Shown here: positions 1 through 11,371 of the stretch, one piece after another | Numbering within the stretch: position 1 is the first letter of the stretch | How the letters are laid out: the number at the start of each line of letters is the position of its first letter | Source: Styela clava | Taxonomy: Eukaryota > Chordata > Ascidiacea > Stolidobranchia > Styelidae | DNA length: 64,000 bases | Assembly: GCF_964204865.1 (NCBI RefSeq) | Contig: NC_135250.1 | Span: 31,177,395-31,241,394, forward strand | Reading direction: 5' to 3' | The notes under the pieces: model-generated | What the model was told of the DNA's origin: nothing | The model's input: the letters and a program-made list of their open reading frames with translations, nothing else | Database searches by the model: none | Position numbers and translations under genes: made by a program

Positions 1-1392
1 CCTATCAAGCATACCAGCAAAACAACCAACATACCCACCTACCTATTAACTGACCAACCAATCTATCAACAAACAAACAAACCTGCCCAGCAACTACCAT
101 TCTACAATCACACCAACCTACCAGCCTAACCGACCTACTTACCAATCAACCTACCAACCAAGCCACCAACCAACATACCTACCAACTAACCTACTAATAT
201 CCAACCAACATATCCACCAGCAAATCAACCTACCTACAAACTACTACCAACTCTCGTACTACTATCCAACTGAACCACCGACAAACAAATCTATCTATTA
301 TTACCTACTGCTATCAAACAAACCTAATTACCAACAGAACATACCTACCAGCAAACCAACCTACCTACCAACCAACAAACTAACCTACCTATCAACTTAC
401 CTACTACTATCCGACATACCTTTCAATCAATCTACCAACAAGCCAACCTATCAACTACACACCACTATTCAATCAGTCTACCAACCAAATTACCTACCAG
501 AAATCCAACCAACCTCTGAACCTAGCAACAAACTGACCAACCTATCAACTAACTTTCTACTATCACACCAACCTACCAGCCTAACTTACCTACGAACCAA
601 CCAACCTATCTAACTACCAACTAATCTACTAATATCCAACCGACCAACTTACCTACCAGCAAACCAACCTACCGACTAACTTTCCCGCCAGCAAATCAAC
701 CTACCAACTAACCTACATTTATCTAACCAACTTTCGAACAAACCAACCTACCGACTAACTTACCTATCAGTAAATCAACTTACCCACCAACCAAACTACC
801 AACCTACATACCAACTATCCAACCAACCCAACCTACAAGCAGACCAACCAACATACCAATCTACCTATCATCTAACCAACCAGCCTGCCTACGAACCAAT
901 GACCTTAAACAACGTCATTGTACGAACTTACCTACTACCATCCTACCAACTAACTTTCCTACCAGCAAACCAACATACCTACCAACGAACCAACCCACTA
1001 ACAAACAACCCAAAAAACTAACTACTATCCAATCAACCTTCCTACCAACAAACCATTCAACATACCAACTAATCTACACTATTTTTCAATTAACCTACCA
1101 ACTATCCAACCTACTAACTCATACACCAACCTGCCAATCAACCTAACTACCAGCAAACCAATTAACATATCCACCTACCCGTCAACTTACCAACAAACCA
1201 ACCAACCTACATTACAACTAACCCACTACTATCCAACAGCCTACCAACCAACTTACCAGCAAACCAACCGCCCAACCTATCACTATCCAACCAACCAAAA
1301 CAAACTTCCCATCAACCAACATAGCTACCAACAAACCGACCTACTTACCATCAATCCAACATGGCTACCAACAAACCAATCTACCTACCATC
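1..1392. repeat. Degenerate CCAA/CCTA satellite
   Basis: A long low-complexity tract made of variants of CCAACC, CCTACC, AACCAACCTACC and similar words, with no fixed unit length visible. The plus strand is almost devoid of G, so the minus strand carries dense GG pairs separated by TT or TA. No coding potential is seen. It runs off the left edge of the window, so its full length is unknown. Confidence 0.9.
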
Positions 1393-1790
1393 AACTAATA
1401 GAGGTAAAATCGGGCCCAAAAATTCCAGCCCGACCCGATCCAGGCCCGTGGGTATTAAACCCGACCCGAGCCAGAAGCGAACCCGAGATTCTTAAAATAA
1501 GCCGCGAAAATTTTGCAATGGTAAAGTGTATGAAGAATATTTTCGGGGGTCAAAGGTCGGGAAAAGGTTCATTATAGCTTCTTCTCTGTTTTATTCAAAT
1601 CATGTCTTTTATAAGTATTCCTTAGTTTAGTATCCACACATAGTTTTAGTATATATTTTTTATAAACATATATTTTTTTAAAAAAAGTCAGCGAAAGTGA
1701 AGCCCGACCTGACCCGAATGTAATGATCAACATATTAGGCCCGACCCGGCACGAATTTCGGGTCGGGCTTCAGATCTTAGATCTACAATA
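1393..1790. mobile_element. Element inserted within the satellite
   Basis: The satellite stops abruptly and gives way to unique AT-rich sequence bounded by GC-rich words related by inversion: AGCCCGACCCGA near 1427-1438 and TTCGGGTCGGGCTT near 1757-1770. The satellite pattern resumes after about 1790. This is best read as a small DNA transposon of unknown family. No clear target-site duplication could be recognised because the surroundings are repetitive. Confidence 0.5.
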
Positions 1791-1960
1791 CAACATATCT
1801 ACCAACAAACCTACCAATAAACAGCCCTACTTATCAATTAACTTACCAGCAAACTAACCTAAATACCAGCAAACCAACTTACCTAACTGCTCACTCATCC
1901 TTCTTATATACCCAACCAAAGTTCACTATCTTCCAACCCTCCTTACCTGCCAGACTATTA
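1791..1960. repeat. Satellite, right-hand remainder
   Basis: CCAA/CCTA-type sequence continues after the inserted element and fades into unique sequence near 1960. The stretch 1961-2110 is plain unique sequence. Confidence 0.75.
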
Positions 1961-2111
1961 TCAAAACTATATTCCCAATTACCTACTTTCCTTCCCACAT
2001 TCTTACAAAACAAATAGATTATAGCATAAAAAGTACTGAAAGGAACAGTATATGCTCTGATGGGATTCAAACTTCAAGAATGGGTTCTCTCTTGTATCCA
2101 ACTCGCTAACA

Positions 2112-2452
2112 ACAGTTGGTGTGGCTCAACGTGCTAAGCGTTAGGAATACGCTCGCCACCGCACCTCTAGTTACTCTGCGTGGGTTCGCAGGTTCGAATC
2201 CCATGCAGGGATGGTTATGTGCGAGAGGATTGCTGGACTCCTCGCCGTCGTTGGGTGTATCACGTAACCGCTGGTCGGTTACGGCTTCCTCCACCACCAA
2301 GTCCATGCTTCCGAAAACAAACAATATAACTTATCCCATACCCGACTTGGAATGGTTACCGGACGAGAGGGCGTGGTTCGCCATATGGATAAGCTGTCTT
2401 ATCGGCTTTCCTCTCCCCCGGGATAAATATGTAAATCCTATCCTAATTAATT
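2112..2452 (+). repeat. tRNA-derived SINE, full-length copy
   Basis: The head has an A-box-like segment (TGGCTCAACGTGCTAAGCG) and an exact RNA polymerase III B box, GGTTCGAATCC, at 2191-2201. A unique body follows and the tail reads AAATATGTAAATCCTATCCT. The same sequence recurs at 13757-14063 (+), 24337-24677 (-) and, cut by the window edge, at 63936-64000 (-). Open reading frames across it are accidental. Confidence 0.9.
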
Positions 2453-3184
2453 TTATTAAAAAAAACAATGTCGAACCTTTAGCTCAATAATGATGACGTA
2501 GTCGAGTTGACTGATTATATCTTGACATCCCAAGATAGGGTACACACGCACAAAATCCAAGTTCCACCACTAGGTACATATATATTGATAAAAACAGCCG
2601 CTATTATTGACAAAGCTTTATAGTATGTGTGGTCTACTAGACTAGCGAAGTCCAGGTCACCAGTAAGACCTAATTTCAGACCTCGCAAACTTACCCTAAT
2701 TAGATATTGAATCTTGGGTGTCGCTGCTCGATAACAAATTTTGGTTCCTGTGGCCTCCCCCTCTCCAGTAAGTACGCGTCTTAAATTATTATTTTTTTTT
2801 AATTTCGTATGTTGTATTTTACTGGATGGAAAAAATAAACTTGACTACGACTATCCACGTTGGATGAGACTGCACTTTTGTTGCCATAAAACCACTCAAA
2901 TATTTCTGATAATAATTATATTTTGAAAACATTTCTCTACATACACACACTATTAATCATTAATTCATAAAGAAAAGATTGGTTCATTTTTATAAGTTGA
3001 ATGAACGCATAACAAGTCTTCATTTTTGCAACACTGAATACGATAGACATTGCCATTGATTGCGACAGGGACAAAAATACCTGTACACGATAGTAAAACA
3101 TATAAATATGGATATTAAGCAATGTTCCCTCCCGTACTCAGAAATTGAAAAAAATGGTCTGCTGAGGAATCCTAGGTGATGAAA
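2453..3184. other. Intergenic, no feature seen
   Basis: AT-rich unique sequence. No gene, tRNA or clear repeat was recognised on either strand. Confidence 0.6.
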
Positions 3185-3568
3185 TTATTGGACACATAGT
3201 GGACATAACGATCGTTTCCATATTATGTTGTTCTTGTTCTTTGACACAGAATAACACACCTAGTGGAAATATTAAAAAAACGCTTTTCTCTTCGAATACT
3301 GGACCAATTGCTTTGAAATTTTCAGTGGTTGAAGATAAAATTTTTCCCCAGAAGGCTATTACTTTTATTCATTTTAAATATTTCTGTTAGCTCTGTGAGA
3401 TTTGTTTTTGTTTGCTATGAAGTCATTAAACGTTCTGCGGACATCGGACGCCTACTGTACTGCTTCGCTTGGTGTGAATATATTTGTAGACTGTGATCTG
3501 ACGGTACGGTAAACCGTACTGTACTGCGAACAGACGTGTCCATTATTTGGGCGTAGCTCTCTTGTTCT
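3185..3568 (+). repeat. Dispersed repeat ending CTCTCTTGTT
   Basis: Begins TTATTGGACACATAGTGG and ends GTAGCTCTCTTGTT. It is the same family as 29536-29961 (opposite orientation), 14916-15086 (internally deleted), 41800-41830 (end only) and about 62940-63165 (diverged). Near 3500-3520 it carries a short hairpin, ACGGTACGGT/ACCGTACTGT. No coding capacity is supported. Confidence 0.65.
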
Positions 3569-4052
3569 AGAAATCGACAAAATTCACCAAAAGAAAAAAA
3601 TGGGCCCCAAGGTACCAGCACAATAAATTTGAAAAAATATTAAAAGAAATACCCTTCATGGAGACAATTTTAAAGTAATTGGTCCAGTATTCAAAGCGGA
3701 AGGCTGACAGCAAGCAAACAAAAGGCATCATGCCCCCAACAATTTGACACCTATAAACAGTTGAATAAAAACAAAATATGGACATTGTATAATGGTGTGA
3801 AAGAGCGAATATCTGGATTTAGGTGGTTATATAAAATTTGGCTTCTTGTTATGAAATCTCAACATTAATAAAAGTAATGCATTCATGTAATATAATCGTA
3901 GTTCGAGGTAATTCAACAAGTATTTGAATGAAAGGTTAGCGGAGTTTTAATATAAATATTTTTCATCGTTCTAACACTTTTAAGTTTCAACATTTTAAAA
4001 TTATGTTTTGCAATTTTAAAAATGGTCTCATAATTGATTAATTGCAAATCTC
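3569..4052. other. Intergenic, no feature seen
   Basis: AT-rich unique sequence with no recognisable gene or repeat. Confidence 0.55.
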
Positions 4053-4732
4053 TTAACCCTTTCCATGCGATTTTTATTTTTTATTAAATAATCGTATTTG
4101 CTACGCCGATTTTATGCATTTGTATCCCCACAACTAATCGATCGACTGACAAAAAACTAATGATCCTCTGCTGCCCACTGACGGCTCGTTGGAAAGCTTA
4201 TTCAAAGAGCTTGCAATTGGCGATTAAAAAAAAAAATTTTTTTTAAAAGTGGTGGTCTGAGTCACAAACCGGATAGAAAAAAGGCATTTTTTTTCTAGGG
4301 AGTTAAATTTCAAACCGTGATAAAAAATAGAAATATTCGCTAAATCCTTTACTGTTACCGCTTCGTGGTTGTGGAACAATAGCATAATATTGCTGTAGCA
4401 ATTTCGTGATCTAACTCAAAATACTTGGTAGATGGAAGAGATAATATGTCTTTTATTACCACCCAAAAAACACCGAAATTTGCATAAATTTCAAAACCAC
4501 TCCCTCGTTCCGCCGCAAATAAAATTTCCGTCGTAAACGAAAGCGAGATTTACAGTCGCTTATGTTAATCTCGAAGAAGACTTCTTTTCAATAAACTAAA
4601 ACCTGGAAAAACTAGACCAACAGTTTGCGACCGATTGCAAAATAAAACAGTGGAGTACATCAACTTACCCGCCGCAATCTAGCGACCTTTGTCGTTGGTA
4701 TGTATACGTGCCCACCGCACGGAAAGGGTTAA
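4053..4732. mobile_element. piggyBac-like non-autonomous element (TTAA flanks)
   Basis: TTAA at 4053-4056 is followed by CCCTTTCCATGCG. The right end reads CGCACGGAAAGGG and is followed by TTAA at 4729-4732. The 13-bp ends are inverted with one mismatch. TTAA target sites and CCC-starting ends are typical of the piggyBac superfamily. The interior of about 670 bp has no long reading frame, so it is a non-autonomous copy. Confidence 0.7.
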
Positions 4733-5538
4733 TTTCTATGTTTACTAAACACATAATTGTACATATATATGACATCTGGAGCAAAGACAATCACAATCTA
4801 AGTATTGATACATGAAGCAAATAAAATTGAAAAAGTACCAGAGAATTCAATACTCAATCTTGTAAATTTAGTCAGAAAAAAATATTTTTTAGGAAATAGC
4901 TATAGAGTACGTGATTTTCAAAAAGAAGGTAACATTGATTGAATACACATTCGTATGAAGTGAGAAAAAGGGAAATTGCTCTTCTTCGAGCAAATACATG
5001 AAAAAACACTAGAGAGATTTGAACAATACAATAATATTGTATATATGAAGATTTCAATTTGAAACAGGCACAAGCCCAACGGGGAATCACCTTGGAGAGA
5101 GAGATTTTAAAAAGTCAAACCCTCTCTCAAGAATTAACCTTCAATATTAATTAAAATTTGGAATATAAAATTCCACTTCCCACTATACAGAACTCTCAAC
5201 CCTTACTTTGAGAAAATTTGATTAGTCCTGGGAATTCCAGGTAAACATTTTTGGCCATAACCTGTCCTGACCTCTGCACTAAAAAGCCTGATCACATTCT
5301 TTGTGAAAATAAAAATAGATTATTGAAAGTATTGCGATTCAATTAATATTTTTCTCTCCAATGCGACACATCTAGGATGGAAATTCTTGTGATCACAAAA
5401 ATGCCAAAAGATACTAGTCAAAATTGAGATCCTCCATTGAGAAACAAGATACATTATATTTGGGAAACCCTGATTATTGTTTGTGAAAAAAAAAGGAAAA
5501 TTTAAAGTTTTTGCATCTTCTAATCAACATTATTTTCT
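4733..5538. other. Intergenic, 3' of PLGRKT
   Basis: AT-rich sequence downstream of the PLGRKT stop codon (minus strand). It presumably holds the 3' UTR. No other feature was recognised. Confidence 0.5.
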
Positions 5539-7356
5539 CTACTGCTTCCTGGCTAATCTTCCTTCTTCTATAGTTTCAAATGTCGGGAGACCTTTGGGAA
5601 GTCCAAGTAGATCATGTTCGTCTTTTATAATGCTGTTGGCGCCATCTAGCAATTTAAAAAAAATATTAAGTCCAAGTTTATTTTTTTTCAACGATTTGGA
5701 ACATATAGATAATGTCATATTTATTGCCACATTTTGACGCTACCATTTTTAAATTTTAATATTGCCGTTAATGCTTCTTTGGACAGTTATAAAAATTAAC
5801 CAAGTCAGTATTTTAAATGAGAGTAAATGAATAGCTTGGTTCCTCTCACAAGGCCGAGAGTCTCATTATGGAGCGCTTTGAACCTATGACATAGCTGCCG
5901 AGAGATTCGGTGGACACCGGAACGTAGTATGTGAACCAAGATGGCGGACACCGGAACGTAATATGCGTACCAGGTTAGGGTTAGGCCCTAATTCTATCCC
6001 AGTTTTACTTATTTTAGTTCTATTACGAGTTCGGGTAGCCAAGTGACTCCCGTAGTATTTGTACCTGAAATTATGGCCTAACCCCAACCTTGTACACATA
6101 CTACGTTCCGGTGTCCGCCATCTTGGTTCACATACTTTGAAATATTTAAAAAATTAAAAGGGAAATCAACTGACCTCTGACCCTTGACAGCAAAGTTCCG
6201 TAAGCTGCGTCATATTGGAACGCAAGAATAAATGAGAATGGAATTAGTGGAATGGCTGCGGCTGGACGACCTTTCATTGCTCTGAAAAATAAATTTAAGT
6301 TGGAGAATGTTACACAAGTTCTGCTCAGGACAGACAAGGCTTTGAGTGGGCTAAGCTAAAACTAGGATAAACGTCCCAAACTTCCTGATCAGGGCTCTGA
6401 GGACGAATTTTTAGGGTTATTGTGACAGAATTTTGAATGTTTTCACAGAAGTCGGAAGACAAAATTCTGAAATCTCCTTGAGGAGGAAATACAATTTTTA
6501 TCAAAGGTGATAGCAGAATTTTTGGTGCTCCCGAAGTATGTGTACCAAGTATGTGCACAACCTGAACCCTGATTAGGGTTCGGGTTTTGCGCCATCTTGG
6601 TACACATACTTCCAGAGCGCCGAATTTTTTACAAAAACTGAAAAGCGGAAGTTTACTTAGTGTTCCGAAAAAAATAGATTTCATTATTTGTATGGAGTAT
6701 TAGAAAAATCATAAATGTGAATAAATAATGGGATGGAGCCACTAAAATTTCTGGTTGCTTTTGGTCCATCTAATATGGTAAGCTTGGCTCTGGCTCCACC
6801 AAAAAATTACAGCTTCCCAGCCCTTTCCCTGATTCCACATCCTTTGACAAAAGTAATAGAACCAAGCAACCACTCACCCAGCCAAACCCCCAACAAGAAC
6901 GAAGCTGTAGAATCCGGCATAATACTTGATAATTTCACGAGCTCTTGCAATTCCCATCGCCATTTGTCGCTCTCTCATTTCATTCTATAAAAATAAGCAT
7001 TAGATGAAGAGTTTGAGAGTTGCGATAAAAAGCCACCATACCTCTGATTACCTTACACGAGTTCGCAGGTTGGAATCCCATGCAGAGATAGTTATGCGCA
7101 AAGGAATTGTCGGATGCCTCCGAAGGTGGTTCAACATCTCCATTTCCACAATCAAGTCCATGCATTTGAAACACATAACTGGCTCGTCTAGCGCCTTCCT
7201 CAGAGTGAATTTTGACTACAAAACTACTACAAAACTCACCTGCATAACAATATTCCGCTCCATCATGGTTTGTTGGTTTTTCATCATAAAATCCTGCTGC
7301 TTCTTCATGTTTTCATCCATTACTGAACCCATTTGGGACGAAAGCATTGAACCCAT
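5539..7356 (-). CDS. PLGRKT: Plasminogen receptor (KT), four exons
   Basis: Coding exons read on the minus strand are 7356-7240, 6984-6878, 6281-6175 and 5645-5539. All introns are GT/AG and phases join cleanly to give 145 residues (human 147). The N-terminus is Met-rich (MGSMLSSQMGSVMDENMKK), followed by NEMRERQMAMGIARAREIIK, which is nearly the vertebrate sequence, then two hydrophobic segments (about residues 59-75 and 81-97) and the conserved QYDAAYGTLL motif. In vertebrates this membrane protein captures plasminogen at the cell surface through a C-terminal Lys. Here the chain ends RLARKQ, so that Lys is absent. The start codon directly abuts a 3' splice site (TTGTTTTTCAG then ATG). Introns carry a SINE fragment and two hairpin MITEs. 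Confidence 0.93.
5908..6136. mobile_element. Hairpin MITE, long subtype, in PLGRKT intron 3
   Basis: The ends are inverted copies of AGTATGTGAACCAAGATGG / CCATCTTGGTTCACATACT, with an inner part containing GGTTAGGGTTAGGCC and its inverse. The outer left end has an extra repeated word (GACACCGGAACGTA). Same family as 54474-54698 and 54810-55044. Confidence 0.75.
6524..6621. mobile_element. Hairpin MITE, short subtype, in PLGRKT intron 2
   Basis: A 98-bp near-palindrome running from GGTGCTCCCGAAGTATGTG to CACATACTTCCAGAGCGCC. It is flanked by an exact 8-bp duplication GAATTTTT (6516-6523 and 6622-6629). Confidence 0.85.
7040..7195 (+). repeat. Degraded SINE fragment in PLGRKT intron 1
   Basis: Contains the B box region GAGTTCGCAGGTTGGAATCC and downstream body words (TCAAGTCCATGCAT) of the SINE at 2112-2452, but lacks the head and the tail. 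Confidence 0.75.
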
Positions 7357-7477
7357 CTGAAAAACAACAATCATTTTTATCAAAAGAATAAACCATGAGC
7401 CGCAATACGTATGTCAGCTTAAGGAAGGCAGCGAATAAGTTGGCAGTCTAATACAAAGAATATCCAATGGTTCAAAC

Positions 7478-7697
7478 CAGTGGTTCCCAAAGCCGGGGGG
7501 TAAAATTAGAAGCAGAAGGATATTCGAGGGCGAGGAGCGCCTGCAAGGGGCCGATACTGGCCCCGAGATGTGTAATTAAAATAACAAAATACTTGAATTG
7601 TTGCGAATATACAAATACTGATACTGGGATACTCACGTAACAATTGGCGACAGACCATATTAAATCTACGTAACTGGCCGGGGTTTGGGAAGCATTG
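7478..7697. mobile_element. hAT-like MITE upstream of PLGRKT
   Basis: The ends are CAGTGGTTCCCAAAGCCGG and CCGGGGTTTGGGAAGCATTG. It is flanked by GTTCAAAC (7470-7477) and GTTTAAAC (7698-7705), a 7/8 match as expected for an old hAT insertion. Confidence 0.75.
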
Positions 7698-7705
7698 GTT
7701 TAAAC

Positions 7706-9781
7706 CCACGTTTCCAGACTGGGGAGAAAGTTATCCCCTTAAATACACCAATTTCACACAAGTATTACAGTATATCTATTGTACTTTTTTAGACTTTTTA
7801 TTTGAAAAACAAGTACAAAACATAAATCTCACGATTTCGAGAGAATACATAGGATCAGAGAATGCATAACAACGCCGACTTTGACCGTAAAACCAAAGAG
7901 AGCTTGCATCGAACGCATTTTACTGAAAGGAAAATATAAATTCACTCACCTTGTAATATTATTTTATGCTCCTAATTTAATAAAACTATAATTTTTATCG
8001 AATATCTGCAAAAAAACACAAGAATCGAAAAAAATAATAAGAATTAAAAAACATATTGGCCATTGGTTGCACAGTTACTTACATTAGAATCAATTATTGG
8101 AAGCAGTAAAACTACAATGTGTCCAGAAAATTTTGTCAGATTTTATAATTGTATGTTTAAATAAATTTTATTGTATGCTAAATGCGAACTAAAAGCACAA
8201 TAAGAACTACCGGAAATAAATGAAAACGAAGAGAATTTTAATTGTCATTATTATAAAATTGAGCAAAATTTTTTGGACACATATATACAATCTATCAGCA
8301 TGTCAGCAATTGCTTACAACCGAAAATCAAACAGATCAAAAAATATAGCTATGAGAATACAACTTTTCTATCAGCACTATTTCCATTTTTAATAGCGACC
8401 TCTTGACATTCTCTCGAGAGAGAACCGAGTAAAAAAGAAAAAAAGAGCAAAATCACTATTTGCTATTAATTTATCACTGGATAAGTTAAAAGCAATGTTA
8501 AAGCATTTCTATGGATGGATCAACTGATCACAAGGATTTGGATTCAAACCAAACATAAAATGGTTTTCTTAGAGAATCGCAACTCCATTTTTAATAGAGA
8601 GCCTTCTCTCATTTATAAGAGAATGGAATACACACGTAAAAATAAAAAAGAAATAAAATCATAATTTGCTAATAAATCATCACTGTATATATTATAGCAT
8701 TCCCATGGATGTATCTACTAATGAAATTTAAATTCAATTTAAAGTAAACCTAAAATGGCTTTTACAGGGAATTGCTATTTCAAATATTCATAATAATTGT
8801 AAGTACACCATTAGAGTATTAAAGTTTTTAAGTAAAATTATACAAAGCCAACATTTTGGATGATCTGGATTGAAATAAGCTGCAGAAAACCCTACTGGTA
8901 GAGGAATTGTACGATGAACTTAATTCCGGATAAACCTAAAAATAACTTTTTTAGGGAATCACAATTTTTAAGTATCTAAATATTCACAACAAGCATGATA
9001 ATATTAACTATTAGAACAGTAAAATCAATATTTATGTGAAATTAATTCAAATTTATATTTTTGGGTGATCACTCCGTAACAAAGGCCGGGGTTTCCCAGC
9101 CGGGTTCCTGCTCTCTAGTAGCCCACAAAGTGCTTCTACCAGGGCCACAAATAATGCCAGGGGTCCACCCACTTATACTACATTACAGTGATAATAGAAT
9201 ACTATTAAAAAAATTTCGGTCCCTCAGAGTCCATCATGTATGCAAAGAATACCTGGACGCCTACATTTTCAATTGCAGAGACAGCAGAGGAGGGATGCCA
9301 GATTTTGAAAAAAAGCTCCAAGCAAATATACAGTATGACAAAGCTGAGATTAAAAATTGAAACAGCATCAACCCCCTGCTGTTAAATGGTCACGCTCGCA
9401 CACTCTGAATCGAAAGAATTCTGTGTAATTAAACATGAACAGTCAACAAATAATAGTTATTTTTTGCAAAAAATTTCTTTGTAAAGAAAGGAAATGAATG
9501 GCACACTGAAATAAAACGAAGGCGAGCAACCATCAGCTGAAGCTCCAAGAAGTTGATTACAATCATCACAGATTATAATATCGGTAAAATGAGCAAACCC
9601 ATGCGATATTTTGCAGTTCCTTCAATATCAAAATAGAATTTCATATAGGAATTTGTTGATTTAATATTCCCTGACACAGGGTTAAACAAATAGCCATATT
9701 TTATTAATTAGACATTGAATAGGTATTTGACATTAGGGATGCCATATTGTCAGAAAAATTATCAGAAAATTATTGAAATGT
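7706..9781. other. Intergenic between PLGRKT and FKBP8
   Basis: AT-rich sequence without a supported gene. An open stretch of 99 codons at 9061-9360 (+) has no recognisable family and is not called. On the minus strand AATAAA lies at 9705-9700, 77 bases past the FKBP8 stop, and is a plausible polyadenylation signal for it. Confidence 0.55.
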
Positions 9782-11248
9782 TTAGCTTCGTTGAGCGAGA
9801 AAGACTCCAATTAAAACAGCACCAATAGCAAGAGTTCCACCAACAACACGGCCCCAGTTCTGAGACCAAAATGACGTTTTCTCTTCTGGTTTCATTGAAG
9901 CACTAGTATCTGGAGTACCGAGCATTCGTCTGTACATTTTCTTCTGCGACTCTTTTTGTTTATCCAATTTCTTTTTATGTTTTGCAATTTCGTTTGCGAT
10001 GACTTTGTTTTCAGGTTCTAATTTCCCTGCTTTCGTTAAAACATCAACTGCTTTATCTAATTCTCCAAGCATAACATGAATTTTTCCTTTTCTAAAAAGC
10101 GCTTTCACATTATTGGGTTCCAATTTTTCTGCAGCACGGCAAGATTTGAACGCATCTTGCCATTTCTCTTGCTTCATTTGTGACGCTGTTAAATTATTAT
10201 AACACTTAATCCTCAATTCGTTGATGCGTACCCTCCCTGCTTCCGATTCCTCGCACATCCAGCCCTTTTCAAGCGCTTTGGTGCACCTAGTGTACGTCAT
10301 TGTCGCTTCATCATACTTTTTCGCACTGTATAGTTTATTCCCGGCTTGTCGTTTTGCGTCCGCCCACTTAATTCTTCGATCTAAGTCAATAGTGCTACTA
10401 AACGGGCCGTCCTGTATTTTCAAAACTTCAATTTCGAAAATTAATTTTGCATTTGGTGGAACTTCTGGTAATTTTCCTTCGCTTCCGTAAGCGTATTTAG
10501 CATCACTCTCTACTGCCGCCACTTCACCTCGTTCCATTAAAGCTACGGAAATATCAATAGCATCCAAGATATCTTGCATTCCGAGAACGAAAACTAAATC
10601 ATCATTTTTCTCAACGAGTGTTCCATCTTCTAGTTTTGCTTCGTACCTCACAGTAATTTCTTCTTCTCGTTTAGGTCTCGAATCTCTCCCCTCCCCACTT
10701 TTTAAAATCTTTTTCCGTAGTAAACTATTGCCGAGAATATCTAGCCATTCTTCTTTCTTTTCGACATCTTGCGCCGCATTATTTTCAATCTCCGAGGCTA
10801 CTTGTTGTTTTGCTCCATCCACTGCATTTTTGATAATCTCTTTAGCCATAGTTGCCAGATTTTCTGCTTCACCATCCTCATTATCTGCTGACGCAGCAGT
10901 TTTAATTTCAGAACCGTTATTTGCTGAGTTATCACCATTATTTGTTGAGTAATCAGTTTTATTTGCCAAGTCATCACTATTATTTGCTGTATCATCAATC
11001 TCATCTGCTGACTCACCATATTTATTCAAATCTTCATGACTTTCTTTTAACGAGTCAACGTTTTGAATAGCGTCATTCTCGGGAGAATTTTGAAATTTTT
11101 GTGATAGGTCCTCCCCCTTTCCTAATTCGTCATCAAATTTTTTGGGCTCCTCCCCGCTTGAAGTATTCAATGCCATATTAGCATGGAGATTCTCAAAGTT
11201 TACGGTAATGCTGGCATCCTCAGGTTTTTTGTCAGTTATGTCTTCCAT
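9782..11248 (-). CDS. FKBP8: FKBP8-type peptidyl-prolyl isomerase, intronless
   Basis: A single uninterrupted frame of 488 residues (human FKBP8 about 412). Residues 1-160 are acidic and Asn/Asp-rich with iterated ANN/TNN words, and are longer than in vertebrates. Residue 167 onward begins the family signature EEWLDILGNSLLRKK. The FKBP fold spans about 185-278, three TPR repeats about 293-430 (NNLTASQ and KALFRKGK motifs), and a C-terminal anchor lies at 468-485, ending AQRS. In vertebrates FKBP8 sits on the outer mitochondrial membrane, binds Hsp90 and Bcl-2 and acts in mitophagy. The tail anchor and TPR seen here fit that role. The human gene has several introns and this copy has none. The start is the first ATG of the frame, with A at -3. 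Confidence 0.95.
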   Translation of the reverse strand: MEDITDKKPEDASITVNFENLHANMALNTSSGEEPKKFDDELGKGEDLSQKFQNSPENDAIQNVDSLKESHEDLNKYGESADEIDDTANNSDDLANKTDYSTNNGDNSANNGSEIKTAASADNEDGEAENLATMAKEIIKNAVDGAKQQVASEIENNAAQDVEKKEEWLDILGNSLLRKKILKSGEGRDSRPKREEEITVRYEAKLEDGTLVEKNDDLVFVLGMQDILDAIDISVALMERGEVAAVESDAKYAYGSEGKLPEVPPNAKLIFEIEVLKIQDGPFSSTIDLDRRIKWADAKRQAGNKLYSAKKYDEATMTYTRCTKALEKGWMCEESEAGRVRINELRIKCYNNLTASQMKQEKWQDAFKSCRAAEKLEPNNVKALFRKGKIHVMLGELDKAVDVLTKAGKLEPENKVIANEIAKHKKKLDKQKESQKKMYRRMLGTPDTSASMKPEEKTSFWSQNWGRVVGGTLAIGAVLIGVFLAQRS

Positions 11249-11371
11249 TTTTTCTTTTAAAAAACTAATTAAACTACTTTAATATTTCTGTGAAAAATAG
11301 GCAAAATGAAACTAAAGTTGCACTTTATAATTAATATAAAATATATTTGATCACACCGACTTACTAACTAT

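Noticed and set aside
1-1392. CRISPR-like or telomeric array
   Set aside because: No regular spacers or fixed repeat. The words differ from TTAGGG and the array is degenerate satellite.
2112-2205. Functional tRNA gene
   Set aside because: The B box is exact, but the cloverleaf does not close and the sequence continues as a dispersed SINE body present several times.
2106-2490. Overlapping open frames on both strands
   Set aside because: They lie entirely within the SINE. The same peptides recur at every SINE copy because the DNA repeats.
9061-9360. 99-codon open frame on the plus strand with CpG-containing start region
   Set aside because: No recognisable family or domain, no splice context, and the first 100 bases look like a repeat end. 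It is too short to call by composition alone.
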